64,000 bases of DNA from Sphingomonas_R arantia (lineage in GTDB: Bacteria > Pseudomonadota > Alphaproteobacteria > Sphingomonadales > Sphingomonadaceae): the NCBI RefSeq assembly GCF_042682045.1, contig NZ_JBHUGS010000003.1, positions 62,001 through 126,000 of the forward strand, given 5' to 3'. Every line of letters starts with the position of its first letter. Position 1 is the first letter of the stretch. The notes under the pieces were generated by a model. It was given only the letters and a program-made list of their open reading frames with translations, was not told the origin of the DNA and did no database searches. This document shows positions 26,457 through 34,820 of this stretch, in pieces. Position numbers and translations under genes: made by a program.

Positions 26457-26831
26457 TTATCCGAGCTTCGCCCGCGCCTTGTCCCAATCGCGCCCGTCGA
26501 ACGGCACCGTCGTCACGGACAGTCCATGGTCCTCGTCCAGGCAGCGCAGGTTCACGCTGATCGCGTCCGGATGCGACCGCGGGCGGTAGAAGCTCTTGAT
26601 CCCGCATTGCGTGCAGAAGATGTGCCGCGCCTTGCCCGATCCGAACCGGTACGTCGTCGTATCGCGCTGCCCGTCGACCAGCCGGAACTTGCTCTCCGGC
26701 ACGATCAGGTGGAGATACCCGGTCATCGCGCAGATCGAGCAGTTGCAGTCGAGCACCTCGACCGCGTCCGGCACCGACGCCTCGAACCGCACCAGCCCGC
26801 AATGGCACCCACCCTCGACCAACATCCGCAT
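26457..26831 (-). CDS. GFA family protein (glutathione-dependent formaldehyde-activating enzyme-like)
   Basis: The 124-residue protein has the full Cys set of this zinc-binding fold: CHC at 9-11, CNCSIC at 29-34 and CTQC at 73-76. The ATG at 26831 sits right before the first Cys motif; the longer open frame to 26948 is low-complexity and overlaps a Gly/Asp-rich neighbour. The family is named after S-hydroxymethylglutathione synthase, but most members have no proven reaction. Confidence 0.85.
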   Translation of the reverse strand: MRMLVEGGCHCGLVRFEASVPDAVEVLDCNCSICAMTGYLHLIVPESKFRLVDGQRDTTTYRFGSGKARHIFCTQCGIKSFYRPRSHPDAISVNLRCLDEDHGLSVTTVPFDGRDWDKARAKLG

Positions 26832-26865
26832 GTCCCCAACTTCAAGCACCACCGCAACGCGCGGC

Positions 26866-27048
26866 TCAGTCCCCGCCCCCGTCCGAACCACCCGATCCGT
26901 CATCGGACCCGTCGCCGGACCACCAGTCCCAACCGCCGCCGTCGCCATCGACGTCGCGCCTGCGCCGCCGCTTCGACCGCGATTGTAGGAACCACGCCAG
27001 CGCCAGGATTGCCAGAACTGCCAGGACCGCGCTCATGTCGCCCGGCAT
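26866..27048 (-). CDS. Small single-pass protein with Gly/Asp-rich tail
   Basis: The roughly 60-residue product has one hydrophobic segment (VLAVLAILALAWFL), a basic stretch (RSKRRRRRD) and an acidic Gly/Asp/Ser/Trp tail (GGGWDWWSGDGSDD). The start is uncertain (27048, 27036 or a TTG at 27081) with no clear ribosome-binding site. The pattern resembles small membrane proteins with Gly-rich tails of unknown role found in proteobacteria. It may be co-transcribed with the GFA gene downstream. Confidence 0.45.
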   Translation of the reverse strand: MPGDMSAVLAVLAILALAWFLQSRSKRRRRRDVDGDGGGWDWWSGDGSDDGSGGSDGGGD

Positions 27049-27135
27049 TACAGGAAGCAAGGCATAAGGGGGAGCCGCCAATCGACATGCGTCACAGGGA
27101 TCACCCTGCCGGGACGCCCCCCGCTCGGCGCCAGG

Positions 27136-28020
27136 TCAGCGGTTCGCGCTCTGCACCGCGTTGTTGTAACTCTCCAGCATCTGCCGCGCGTCGGCGGGCC
27201 GGCCGTTCTGCTTGAAGGACCGATAGCTGCCCAGCATCGACGAGAGGGAGTCCAGTTCGGCCGGGTCCTTTTCGCCCGCCTTGGCCGCCTCGGCATGTGC
27301 GGCGGCGATCGCTTTCTGGATGATCGCGACTTCCGCATCGGCACGCGGGAACAGCGACGCGTCACGCCCCTCCGATCCCTTGAACAACGTCATCAGCGCC
27401 CTGCCGTGGGACATCGCGAGCCGGCTGTTATACTCAAGCAACGCCCCCTTGGCCTTCAGCGTCTCGAGCATCGCCGCCTCACGCTTGTCCATGTTGCGAT
27501 CGATCAGGTCGCTGAACCGCGTCAGATCCGCGTCCGCCGCTTCGATCTCGGCGAGCATCTGCGGGTCTTCCTTGCGCCCGCGGGCCAGCTTGTCGTCCAG
27601 ATACGCCTTGCTGGTGTAATAGGATTCGAGTTCCGCCAAGTGCGCCCGCACCCTGGTCATCGACTTGATCAGCGCATCGGCGGCCGCGTTGAGATCGGCG
27701 GGTGCGCCGGACATCGCGCGGGCCTCCGTCAGCTGCTCGATGCCCCGCTCGATCGAACCGTCACCGACGATGAACTGGTTGTCGGTGGATGCATGCGCGA
27801 CATCGGCCTCGCGGTAATAATTGGCCCGCTCGTAGAAGCCGAACGGCCCGACCAGCCGGTTATGCGCCCCGATATAGGCGTCGAGCTGGTCCGCATCGCC
27901 GGCGACGCTGGACGTGGCGCTACCCTGCCCGTTACCGCGGGTCGGGGCGATCCCGTCACATCCGCCGACACAGAGGCTCGCTGCGCAGATCAGGAAGGCG
28001 GCGATTTTCGAAGACGTCAT
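27136..28020 (-). CDS. YiiG-like (DUF3829) lipoprotein
   Basis: The 294-residue protein has a lipobox at SLCVGGC (Cys21) and a mostly helical exported domain matching the YiiG/DUF3829 pattern: LDAYIGAHNRLVG early, then FYERANYY, and LMTLFKGSEG late. It overlaps the upstream nudK-like gene by four bases (ATGA), so the two are co-translated. The function of DUF3829 lipoproteins is unknown. Confidence 0.8.
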   Translation of the reverse strand: MTSSKIAAFLICAASLCVGGCDGIAPTRGNGQGSATSSVAGDADQLDAYIGAHNRLVGPFGFYERANYYREADVAHASTDNQFIVGDGSIERGIEQLTEARAMSGAPADLNAAADALIKSMTRVRAHLAELESYYTSKAYLDDKLARGRKEDPQMLAEIEAADADLTRFSDLIDRNMDKREAAMLETLKAKGALLEYNSRLAMSHGRALMTLFKGSEGRDASLFPRADAEVAIIQKAIAAAHAEAAKAGEKDPAELDSLSSMLGSYRSFKQNGRPADARQMLESYNNAVQSANR

Positions 28021-28670
28021 GGATGCTCCTGATTGTGTTTCTGCAGGTCTTGATCCCCGACCGGATCGGGATTGTCGCCGGCGCGCGCCACCGGGAACAG
28101 GTTCAGCGCCGCATAGTGCAGCAGCATGATCGTCTTGCCGTCGCGGATCCCGCCGGACGCGATCATCGCCAGCGCCTCGTCGATGCCCAGTTCGAGCACC
28201 GCGATATCTTCGCCCTCGGCCGCGTTCCCGCCACCCGCGGAGATCCGGTCGTCGGGCCGATACGCGGCGACGAAGAAGTGCAGCCGCTCGGTGACCGACC
28301 CCGGGCTCATGAACGCATCGAAGATCGTGCGCACGTCGTGCAGCCGGAAACCGGTCTCCTCCTCCGTCTCCGCCCGAATGCGCGTCTCGGGGTCCGCCCG
28401 GTCGAGCAACCCTGCAGGCGCCTCGATCAGCAGGTCGTCATGCCCGTTGACGAAGGTCGGATAGCGGAACTGGCGGGTCAGGATGACCGTGCGGCGGTCC
28501 GGATCGTACAGCAGGATGGTCGCACCGTTTCCCCGGTCGTAGGTTTCACGCGATTGCCGTTGCCAGCTCCCGTCGCTGCGCTGGAACGAAAAGGTCGTCT
28601 TCTTCAGGACGTACCAGTCGTTGGAAAGGACCGTGACGTCCTCTACGCGGATGCGGTGGGCGATACCCAT
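28017..28670 (-). CDS. NudK-like Nudix hydrolase
   Basis: The 217-residue protein matches GDP-mannose/ADP-ribose pyrophosphatases: VLSNDWYVLKKTTFSFQR opens like NudK, RQFRYPTFVNGHDD precedes the box, and the Nudix box starts GLLDRADPETRIRAETEEET and ends GF. Compared with the consensus GX5EX7REUXEEXGU, the first Glu is Asp and the Arg of R-E is Ala, while the core EE is kept. Activity on a nucleoside diphosphate sugar is likely but untested. It is divergent from a DeoR regulator and coupled to the YiiG-like gene. Confidence 0.85.
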   Translation of the reverse strand: MGIAHRIRVEDVTVLSNDWYVLKKTTFSFQRSDGSWQRQSRETYDRGNGATILLYDPDRRTVILTRQFRYPTFVNGHDDLLIEAPAGLLDRADPETRIRAETEEETGFRLHDVRTIFDAFMSPGSVTERLHFFVAAYRPDDRISAGGGNAAEGEDIAVLELGIDEALAMIASGGIRDGKTIMLLHYAALNLFPVARAGDNPDPVGDQDLQKHNQEHP

Positions 28671-28730
28671 GGTCGAACCTCGTGCGGCGATGAGCGACGA
28701 CGACGCCGCGCTCGAATGTGCGGCTTAATT

Positions 28731-28766
28731 CGTGCAATACCGTGCAGAGTCAAGAAATAACGTGCA
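28731..28766 (+). promoter_or_regulatory. Three helically phased CGTGCA direct repeats, candidate DeoR operator
   Basis: CGTGCA occurs at 28731, 28741 and 28761, offsets of 10 and 20 bases, in the gap between nudK and the DeoR-family gene. All three copies face the same side of the helix. The last ends 15 bases before the regulator's ATG, where a bound repressor could block both divergent genes. The operator assignment is inference. Confidence 0.5.
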
Positions 28767-28781
28767 GATGAGGGCGCATCG

Positions 28782-29537
28782 ATGCTGACCACCGAACGCA
28801 AGGCCCGCATACGGGAGGTGCTCCGCCGCGATGGCCGGCTGGTCGCCAAGGCCTTCAGCGTGGAAATGGGCGTGTCGGAAGACACGATCCGCCGCGACCT
28901 GCGCGAGCTTGCGGCCGAGGGCGTCCTGCAACGCGTTCACGGCGGGGCGCTGCCCGCGTCCCCCGCCGTAGCGGATTTCACGGTGCGCCAGGGGGCGGCA
29001 TCGGCGGCCAAGGCCGCGCTCGCCCGCACCGCGGCCCGCCTGATCCGGCCGGGGCAGATCATCTTCCTCGACGGCGGCACGACGAACGTGCAGCTCGCCC
29101 GCCAGCTCCCCGACGACCTCACCGCGACCGTTGTCACCCATAGCCCGAGCATCGCGGTCGAACTGGCGCGGCACCCGCGGGTCGCGGTCGAGTTGATCGG
29201 CGGGCACCTGTTCAAGCATTCGGTGGTCGCGGTCGGCGCGGCGGCGGCGGAGGCGATCTCGCGGATCCGCATCGATGCCTTTTATCTGGGCGTAACGGGG
29301 CTCCATCCCGAAACGGGCGCGACCACCGGCGATGGCGAGGACGCCGCCGTCAAGCGGCTGATCGCCCGCCAATCGGCCGAGACGATCGTCCTGGCGACGC
29401 GTGAGAAACTCGGCGCCGCCTCCCCGTACCGCATCCTGCCGCTCGCGGAGATCACGACGCTCGTGACCGAATCCAGCCTGCCCGACGCACTGCTCCAGCC
29501 CTTCCGATCGACGTCGATCCATATCATCGAAGGCTGA
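28782..29537 (+). CDS. DeoR/GlpR family transcriptional regulator
   Basis: The 251-residue protein has the N-terminal DeoR helix-turn-helix (ARIREVLRRDGRLVAKAFSV, then MGVSEDTIRRDLRELAAEG) with the RVHGGAL tail of the domain. A sugar-phosphate-sensing domain follows with FLDGGTTNVQLA and the late TGLHPETGATTGDGEDAAVK. Such regulators repress sugar-use genes until a phosphorylated sugar binds. The only adjacent target candidates are itself and the divergent nudK-yiiG pair. Confidence 0.9.
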   Translation: MLTTERKARIREVLRRDGRLVAKAFSVEMGVSEDTIRRDLRELAAEGVLQRVHGGALPASPAVADFTVRQGAASAAKAALARTAARLIRPGQIIFLDGGTTNVQLARQLPDDLTATVVTHSPSIAVELARHPRVAVELIGGHLFKHSVVAVGAAAAEAISRIRIDAFYLGVTGLHPETGATTGDGEDAAVKRLIARQSAETIVLATREKLGAASPYRILPLAEITTLVTESSLPDALLQPFRSTSIHIIEG

Positions 29538-29607
29538 CGAGGCGAGGCCGCTCGTGCAAATCCAACCCCGGATGGCGCGACGACCGCGGTTGGTGCAAGG
29601 GCGCGCC

Positions 29608-30450
29608 ATGGTTCTGAAACGGGCAAGAACGGATTTCTGGGGCAGCGGCCCGAACGGCCGGCAGGCAGGTGGCTTCAGCTTCCATGTGCTCACCGCGAAC
29701 GCCCCCGAGGACGAAGTCCGGCGACACACGCATGACGAGGCGCATTTCGTCCTGGTGCTCGCCGGGGGCTATATGTCCTCCGCGTCGGGTGCGCCGCTGG
29801 TGTCCGATACGCCCGTCTTGATCTACAATCCCCCCGGCACGACGCATCGGGACCGGTTCCACGCCGGCAGGGGTCGTTTCCTGGCCATCTCCGGCGGGAC
29901 AGGTGCCGAGGCCGCGGCGCGCTGCATGCGCGATCCATACGCCTATCGCCTCGCCTGCGACATCGCGGACCGGATCGATGCGGCCACAGCGTTCGGGCTG
30001 GAGGCCCGCGCCCTGCAACTCCACGGCATCGCGTTGCCGCTGTCGTCCGACGAAGCGCGGACGACAGCGCACCCGCCGGCCTGGCTCTCCCGCGCCGTCG
30101 AGATGATCTTCACCTGCGACCTCCCCGAACTCTCCGTCGGGTCGGTCGCCGCCGAGGTCGGCGTGCATCCGGTCCATCTGGCCCGCGTGTTCCGCCGCTT
30201 CCTCGGCTGCGCCCCCGGCGACTATCTCCGCGGGCGGCGCCTGGAACGGGCCGCCGCGATGCTCGGACGGGGTGTCGCCTCGCTCGCCGACGTCGCCCAT
30301 TCGGCCGGCTTTGCCGATCAAGCGCACCTGACCCGAGCGTTCCGCTCGCGGCTCGACATCACGCCCGCCCAGTGGCGTCGATCGCGGCATGTTGCGCGGA
30401 TACAAGACGCGGGCGCGGATGTGCGGCAGGGACCCGCCGAACCCTTCTAG
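29608..30450 (+). CDS. AraC family transcriptional regulator
   Basis: The 280-residue protein has an N-terminal cupin-like sensor with HTHDEAHFVLVLAGGY and YNPPGTTHRDRF. Two C-terminal AraC helix-turn-helices follow (LSVGSVAAEVGVHPVHLARVF and SLADVAHSAGFADQAHLTRAF, in part) plus the closing ITPAQWRR. The ATG at 29608 with AAGGG upstream is preferred to a GTG at 29554. The inducer is unknown; the serine hydrolase 11 bases downstream is a likely co-transcribed partner. Confidence 0.88.
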   Translation: MVLKRARTDFWGSGPNGRQAGGFSFHVLTANAPEDEVRRHTHDEAHFVLVLAGGYMSSASGAPLVSDTPVLIYNPPGTTHRDRFHAGRGRFLAISGGTGAEAAARCMRDPYAYRLACDIADRIDAATAFGLEARALQLHGIALPLSSDEARTTAHPPAWLSRAVEMIFTCDLPELSVGSVAAEVGVHPVHLARVFRRFLGCAPGDYLRGRRLERAAAMLGRGVASLADVAHSAGFADQAHLTRAFRSRLDITPAQWRRSRHVARIQDAGADVRQGPAEPF

Positions 30451-30461
30451 GAACCCGGCCA

Positions 30462-31535
30462 ATGGTCTCAGTCAAAGCCGTCATCATCGCGCTCTGCGCC
30501 GTCGCATTGTCCGCCGCGGCGCCCGCGCCGCCGGCCGATCCCGCTCTCGACAGGGCTCTTGCTGCGTTCGATCGTGACGAACATCCCGATCTGCGTGGGG
30601 TCGTCGTGCTTCGCGATGGCCGGGTCGTCGCGGAACGCTATTATAACGGCGAAGCGGCCGGCAACCTCCATGACGTCCGCTCCGCCGGAAAGAGCGTCAC
30701 CGCACTGCTCGTCGGCATCGCGATCGACCGCGGTACGATATACAACGTGACCGACGCGGTCGCGACCTATTGGCCCGAGGCGAAGGGCAGCGCGATCGGC
30801 GACGTTGCCATCCGGGATGTCCTGACGATGCGATCCGGCCTCGCCGCGTTCGATGAGGGTGCCGCATCACCGGGGAACGAGGACAAGCTCGATGCCGCGC
30901 CAGATCCACTCGCATTCCTCCGTTCGATCCCGCGCGACGACCCGCCGGGATCGCGATATCGCTACAACTCCGCGACGGCCTACGCCGCCGGTGTCGTCGT
31001 TGCGAAGGCGACCGGGCGGTCGATGGCCGATTTCGCCCGCACGTCGCTGTTCGATCCGCTCGGTATCCGCGGCTGGGCCTGGGCATCGGATGCCGCCGGC
31101 TATACCAAGGGCCAGGGCAATCTCTCGCTGACGACCCGCGATTTCGCGACGATCGGCGAGCTGGTGCGGGGAGGCGGCCTGTACCGCGGGCGCCGGATCG
31201 TGAGCGCGGGATGGATACGGGACGCCCTCGCGCCCAAGGTCACCATCTCCGACAGCGACCCTTATGCCGACGGCTACGGCTATTTCTGGTATTCGAAAGT
31301 GCTGCAGATCGCGGGCGCGCCGGTCCCGGTCTCGTTCGCATCGGGCAACGGCGGCAACAAGATCTATGTCGTCCCGGGCCGCCACATGGTCGTTGCGATC
31401 ACGTCGAGCGCCTATGGCCGCGGCTACGGACAACGACGCTCGGAGGCGATCCTGAAGGCCATCCTGTCGGCGGATCGCCGCCGCCGTGGTAATCCTTTAA
31501 TGTGTAGTGACACGGTCATCTCCTGCCGCAACTGA
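30462..31535 (+). CDS. Serine hydrolase (beta-lactamase/class C-like) with altered C-terminus
   Basis: The 357-residue protein has a signal peptide (MVSVKAVIIALCAVALSAAA). The penicillin-binding-type SxxK motif has Ser74 in DVRSAGKS, a YxN-like motif sits in RYRYNSATAY, and SFASGNGGNKIYVVPG occupies the third-motif region. Such enzymes act as esterases, D-aminopeptidases or beta-lactamases. The domain should end near EAILKAILSADR; the last residues (RRRRGNPLMCSDTVISCRN) are foreign-looking and lead straight into the repeats at 31503-31606. This suggests the natural stop was replaced by insertion of accessory DNA. Confidence 0.83.
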   Translation: MVSVKAVIIALCAVALSAAAPAPPADPALDRALAAFDRDEHPDLRGVVVLRDGRVVAERYYNGEAAGNLHDVRSAGKSVTALLVGIAIDRGTIYNVTDAVATYWPEAKGSAIGDVAIRDVLTMRSGLAAFDEGAASPGNEDKLDAAPDPLAFLRSIPRDDPPGSRYRYNSATAYAAGVVVAKATGRSMADFARTSLFDPLGIRGWAWASDAAGYTKGQGNLSLTTRDFATIGELVRGGGLYRGRRIVSAGWIRDALAPKVTISDSDPYADGYGYFWYSKVLQIAGAPVPVSFASGNGGNKIYVVPGRHMVVAITSSAYGRGYGQRRSEAILKAILSADRRRRGNPLMCSDTVISCRN

Positions 31536-31606
31536 GTATGGCATCGTGTCCGCGAAGCGGAAAGTGCTGACACTCCAGGAGCCTGAAGGCTAGAAAGTGC
31601 TGACAC
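31503..31606. repeat. Direct repeats at the edge of the TniQ element (candidate transposon end)
   Basis: GAAAGTGCTGACAC occurs at 31560-31573 and again at 31593-31606, 33 bases apart, and a related GTAGTGACAC lies at about 31504-31513. Read outward from the tniQ gene the motif is GTGTCAGCACTTTC. Tn7- and Tn5053-like elements carry several transposase-binding repeats at their ends next to tniQ or tnsB. The serine hydrolase tail changes character just before this point. No matching inverted copy was found to the right. Confidence 0.5.
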
Positions 31607-31635
31607 CCGGTAGCCCTTGATGCTTCGGTCTCTGG

Positions 31636-32976
31636 CTAACCCTGAGGATGTTCGTGCCCGTTCTGAAGTACGGCATCGATCTCCTGGCGGATCAGATCCT
31701 TTTTGTAGGCCTTGGTAATCACTCGCACGCCGTTTACTGTCAGGTTACCGCCCTCGCGCAGCAGCTGTTGGATGCCACGTTGTATCCGCCTACGTTCAAA
31801 CTGTTCCGCCGTTTCGCTACTTGTCTCGATTGCGTTGGCCACGCCAGGAAGACTCCGCCGCTTTCCGATAATTGGCGCTTGGCGATAAATTTCTGAGCGC
31901 GTGACACGCTGCTCCGGTCTTCTCTCCCTGATCGCTGCCGCGGCTTCAGTGGTCCTGGCGACTAAGTCGTCCTCCGACAGGCGAGCGTCGAGGTGTAAAT
32001 TGGCTTCCTCGAGCATTACGCCATCCCAGGGCACCTCGACGTCAACATCGGAATGATCCCGTTGCTGATTTGTCTCAAAGAAGGTTTTTAGCACGGCCCA
32101 CGTGAAAGCGGGTTTGTGATGCAGTTCTCTGGACGACGTCAGGTGTGGAGCGACCCAGCTGAAGGGCATCCTCATCGTCGGACCGAGGTTTGGCCATAGC
32201 CGGTGGAGGAAGGCGTCGCGCTTTTCTAGGTCCTCGGTAAGTCGAGACATGGCGATGGTGTTGCGAGTAGCTATGCCATAGCCGGCGCGGACCGCGATTT
32301 CTCGCAGTGCTCCAACTGTCCGCGGCTCATCATACGTGGCATTCAGCATCTTATAGCCAAGTTGAGCGAGACGAACGCACCGGTCCAATCTGGGTCCTTG
32401 CCAGTCAGGAACAAGCGTTGGCCGTTCTCCTCCCCAGTTGCCGGCCGTCATATATCCTGCCTTGCGTCTAGTTCCTGTAGAAATAGGACTGATAAGCAGG
32501 GGCGTACGGTGTCGGCCACATACCAAGCTGGTGGGCAACTGGTGGCGACGGTCCCAATAGGCAAAGCCGTAACGCTCGCGATTCTCAAAATCGCAGGTCA
32601 GGCAGTATCGGAGTAGTGTTGCGCGCGGCGTGGTGCGCGAGAATGACATGAAAAAAAAGTATGCTTTGCCTTCGGCTATGTCATCCACAACCTGGCGGCG
32701 GCGCTGCTGATGCATCGTTGCAGCCAAGAACGGCAGGAGGGTGTGGTTTTCGATCAGCGACCGGGCGTCGGCGTTTGGCACTAGCGCTGCAAGTTGTGCG
32801 ATTCGAGGAGGAACGTCGTGGCTAACGCTAGTAACTCGAGAGCCAAGATACTTTTCGTTGAACTGTGTGGGTTGAATCTGACGAGCCTCGCATAGGCGCG
32901 CAACAACCGAGTACACCAGTTCGTCTGGTTGAATATCAATCAGAAATGACTCTCTAGCGATCCGCCGCATTAACAA
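31636..32976 (-). CDS. tniQ: TniQ/TnsD family target-selection protein
   Basis: The 446-residue protein opens with the TniQ pattern QPDELVYSVVARLCEARQ. It has the TniQ/TnsD zinc-finger spacing, with Cys125-x2-Cys128, His145 and Cys153-x2-His156 (RYCLTCDFENRERYGFAYWD, then LVCGRHRTPLL). TniQ proteins pick target sites for Tn7-like and Tn5053-like transposons by binding DNA, a Cascade complex or other guides. The C-terminal half beyond about residue 200 is not recognisable. It lies 74 bases downstream of a TnsB-like gene. Base composition is less GC-rich than in the flanking chromosome. Confidence 0.82.
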   Translation of the reverse strand: MLMRRIARESFLIDIQPDELVYSVVARLCEARQIQPTQFNEKYLGSRVTSVSHDVPPRIAQLAALVPNADARSLIENHTLLPFLAATMHQQRRRQVVDDIAEGKAYFFFMSFSRTTPRATLLRYCLTCDFENRERYGFAYWDRRHQLPTSLVCGRHRTPLLISPISTGTRRKAGYMTAGNWGGERPTLVPDWQGPRLDRCVRLAQLGYKMLNATYDEPRTVGALREIAVRAGYGIATRNTIAMSRLTEDLEKRDAFLHRLWPNLGPTMRMPFSWVAPHLTSSRELHHKPAFTWAVLKTFFETNQQRDHSDVDVEVPWDGVMLEEANLHLDARLSEDDLVARTTEAAAAIRERRPEQRVTRSEIYRQAPIIGKRRSLPGVANAIETSSETAEQFERRRIQRGIQQLLREGGNLTVNGVRVITKAYKKDLIRQEIDAVLQNGHEHPQG

Positions 32977-33050
32977 CCCTAACCAGCCTTAGTGCCGTAA
33001 CATCGTAATCGGCCGGACAGGTGCACCACTTCCACGACCAGGCTGACGCC

Positions 33051-34565
33051 TCAGCCCTTACTAGTGACATTGACCTCGAATCGCACCCGCTTTCCCTGCA
33101 TCTCGGCGATTTCGATCGCCTTGCGAGCCAAGCCCAGCCAAATCTCAGGGATGAAGCGGGTGTCCGTTATCACCACCTGCACCAGCCATCCCGGTAAGAT
33201 CGTTGCTGGCTCATGCACCTCTGCGTGGTCGAGCAGCCCCCCCACAACGTCGTCAACAACATTATAGAGGGTGCGCCTGAACTCCCGATCGACGGATTGG
33301 CTCGCATGTTTGAGTCCTGTCCGCGACGGTGCCGTTGAGGCGGGTGGCTTCTCCTGACTCTGCTCTCGCCGCTTGCACGTCAGATCGACCAGCGGCCTAG
33401 TCCGGGATCTGAGCCCCCCTCGCGAAGACAGCCATTCCGGAAGCAGTAGTTTTACGCCGTGACCACCATTAAGTTCCGACAGCCGATCCTTCATCAAGCG
33501 ATTGATTGCGCTGTCGATAACGAACTTCATTTGCTTTCCCGTGAGTAGGGCATTCTCCTTTGTATCAACGGGATCAGAAGCAGATTGCCCAGCCTTCGAC
33601 GCCTGCAGCATGACGCTGCTAAGCTTGTTTCCGATGAAACGCTTCGTCGCCGCCCCATAACTCAAGCGGTGGCCGCGCTGCTCAACGAGGTCCAAGCCGC
33701 CCGCCCTCAAACCTTCGCGAAGCGAAGTCCATTCAGGCGACGTCGCACTGGCGTAGATAATTCGTGGCTGCACGACGCCCTCCCCGCCGAGTTCCTCCAA
33801 GCGTTCCGACGCATCGGCAAGCGCGTCGAGTACCGCTTCGGGACCCGGCTCCTTTCTGCTGACCGCCGCTCCGATCGGCACTCCAGTGAAGAGGTCGATC
33901 ACGAGAGTCACCGTCGGCGTTGTGGCGGGCTCGCCGTCGAGCAGGAGGCGAGCAGGTGCCGTATGGTCGATGATGATCACTTCGCCAAAGCGAGAAGCCG
34001 TCTGCACTTCATCGCCCGCCGACGAGGAAAAACGAAGACGGCGAGAACCTGGCACAGCCGGGATCACCCCCATCATCCGGTTCATGAAGACCCTGATGGT
34101 GATGCCGCTAGGCCGTAGGAGCCTATCCGGCCACGCCTCTTCGATAAAACGCACAGCCTTCGCAGGGGCAATCGATTGATCTTCCACAAGTAGAGCTCGG
34201 ACGCTTTCGCGCAAATGATCAGCGACAGCTGTGTCGAGTCTCGAGGGCCGAGGTGTCTTGTTATTCGTGCGATACGGTATCAGCGCGAAAATCGACCGCT
34301 CTTCGTTGCGCCAGCTGCGCAGTATAAAGTAAAAACTGCGTAGGTGGATGCCGAGTTCGGCCGCAGCGGCAGTTGCATCCGCGGTCGTCGGTTCCTTTTT
34401 CAGATCATAAGCCCGTAATATCTTGTAACGCATGAGGGCGACCTCCCGCTTAGCAAGCGGAATCTGAAGCCACTCGGGATCGTCCCGGAGGTTCACGGCC
34501 ATGCTATCAGTATTCGTATCATTCCCCGATCCACTTAAAGGTCGATGTGATTTCGAGTCGCGCAA
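33051..34565 (-). CDS. TnsB/TniA-like integrase-fold protein lacking two catalytic residues
   Basis: The 504-residue protein has an N-terminal helix-turn-helix region (about 58-87, ATAAAAELGIHLRSFYFILR) and a region that follows the retroviral-integrase pattern. The first catalytic Asp is kept at 200 (GEVIIIDHT) and the strand VTLVIDLFTGVPIG follows. Where active TniA/TnsB proteins have V-D-x-G-P-E-F, this one has IIYASATSPEW (about 269-279), and where they have V-E-R-F-x-G it has TKRFIGNK (about 307-314). The second Asp and the Glu are therefore absent. The frame is intact and long, which argues against simple decay. No TniB/TnsC gene is adjacent. It may be a structural or DNA-binding relic, or a repurposed family. 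Confidence 0.65.
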   Translation of the reverse strand: MRDSKSHRPLSGSGNDTNTDSMAVNLRDDPEWLQIPLAKREVALMRYKILRAYDLKKEPTTADATAAAAELGIHLRSFYFILRSWRNEERSIFALIPYRTNNKTPRPSRLDTAVADHLRESVRALLVEDQSIAPAKAVRFIEEAWPDRLLRPSGITIRVFMNRMMGVIPAVPGSRRLRFSSSAGDEVQTASRFGEVIIIDHTAPARLLLDGEPATTPTVTLVIDLFTGVPIGAAVSRKEPGPEAVLDALADASERLEELGGEGVVQPRIIYASATSPEWTSLREGLRAGGLDLVEQRGHRLSYGAATKRFIGNKLSSVMLQASKAGQSASDPVDTKENALLTGKQMKFVIDSAINRLMKDRLSELNGGHGVKLLLPEWLSSRGGLRSRTRPLVDLTCKRREQSQEKPPASTAPSRTGLKHASQSVDREFRRTLYNVVDDVVGGLLDHAEVHEPATILPGWLVQVVITDTRFIPEIWLGLARKAIEIAEMQGKRVRFEVNVTSKG

Positions 34566-34820
34566 CTCTCAGAAACGAGGGCGGAATAGCCAAACCTACG
34601 GTTGGTCCACGGCGGGTTGGTTCCATTCTATTGTCCCACCACCGATCCCTATCGTTCAGCTCGCGTCTGAGCGCCGAAGCGAGTTCACTATGGATTTGTG
34701 AAACCCACTGGTGCGCAACCGCCGCAGGCGGACCCTCTCTTAGCACAAGCAATGTGCACCTTCAGCTTTGGTCTTGTTAGGACTTGTCTGACCGCCCCGA
34801 ACCTTAGGGAAGCCTTGGAC

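Noticed and set aside
31636..34565. CRISPR-associated transposon
   Set aside because: TniQ and a TnsB-like protein raised the idea, but there is no CRISPR array, Cascade or Cas12k gene, and no TnsC in the window.
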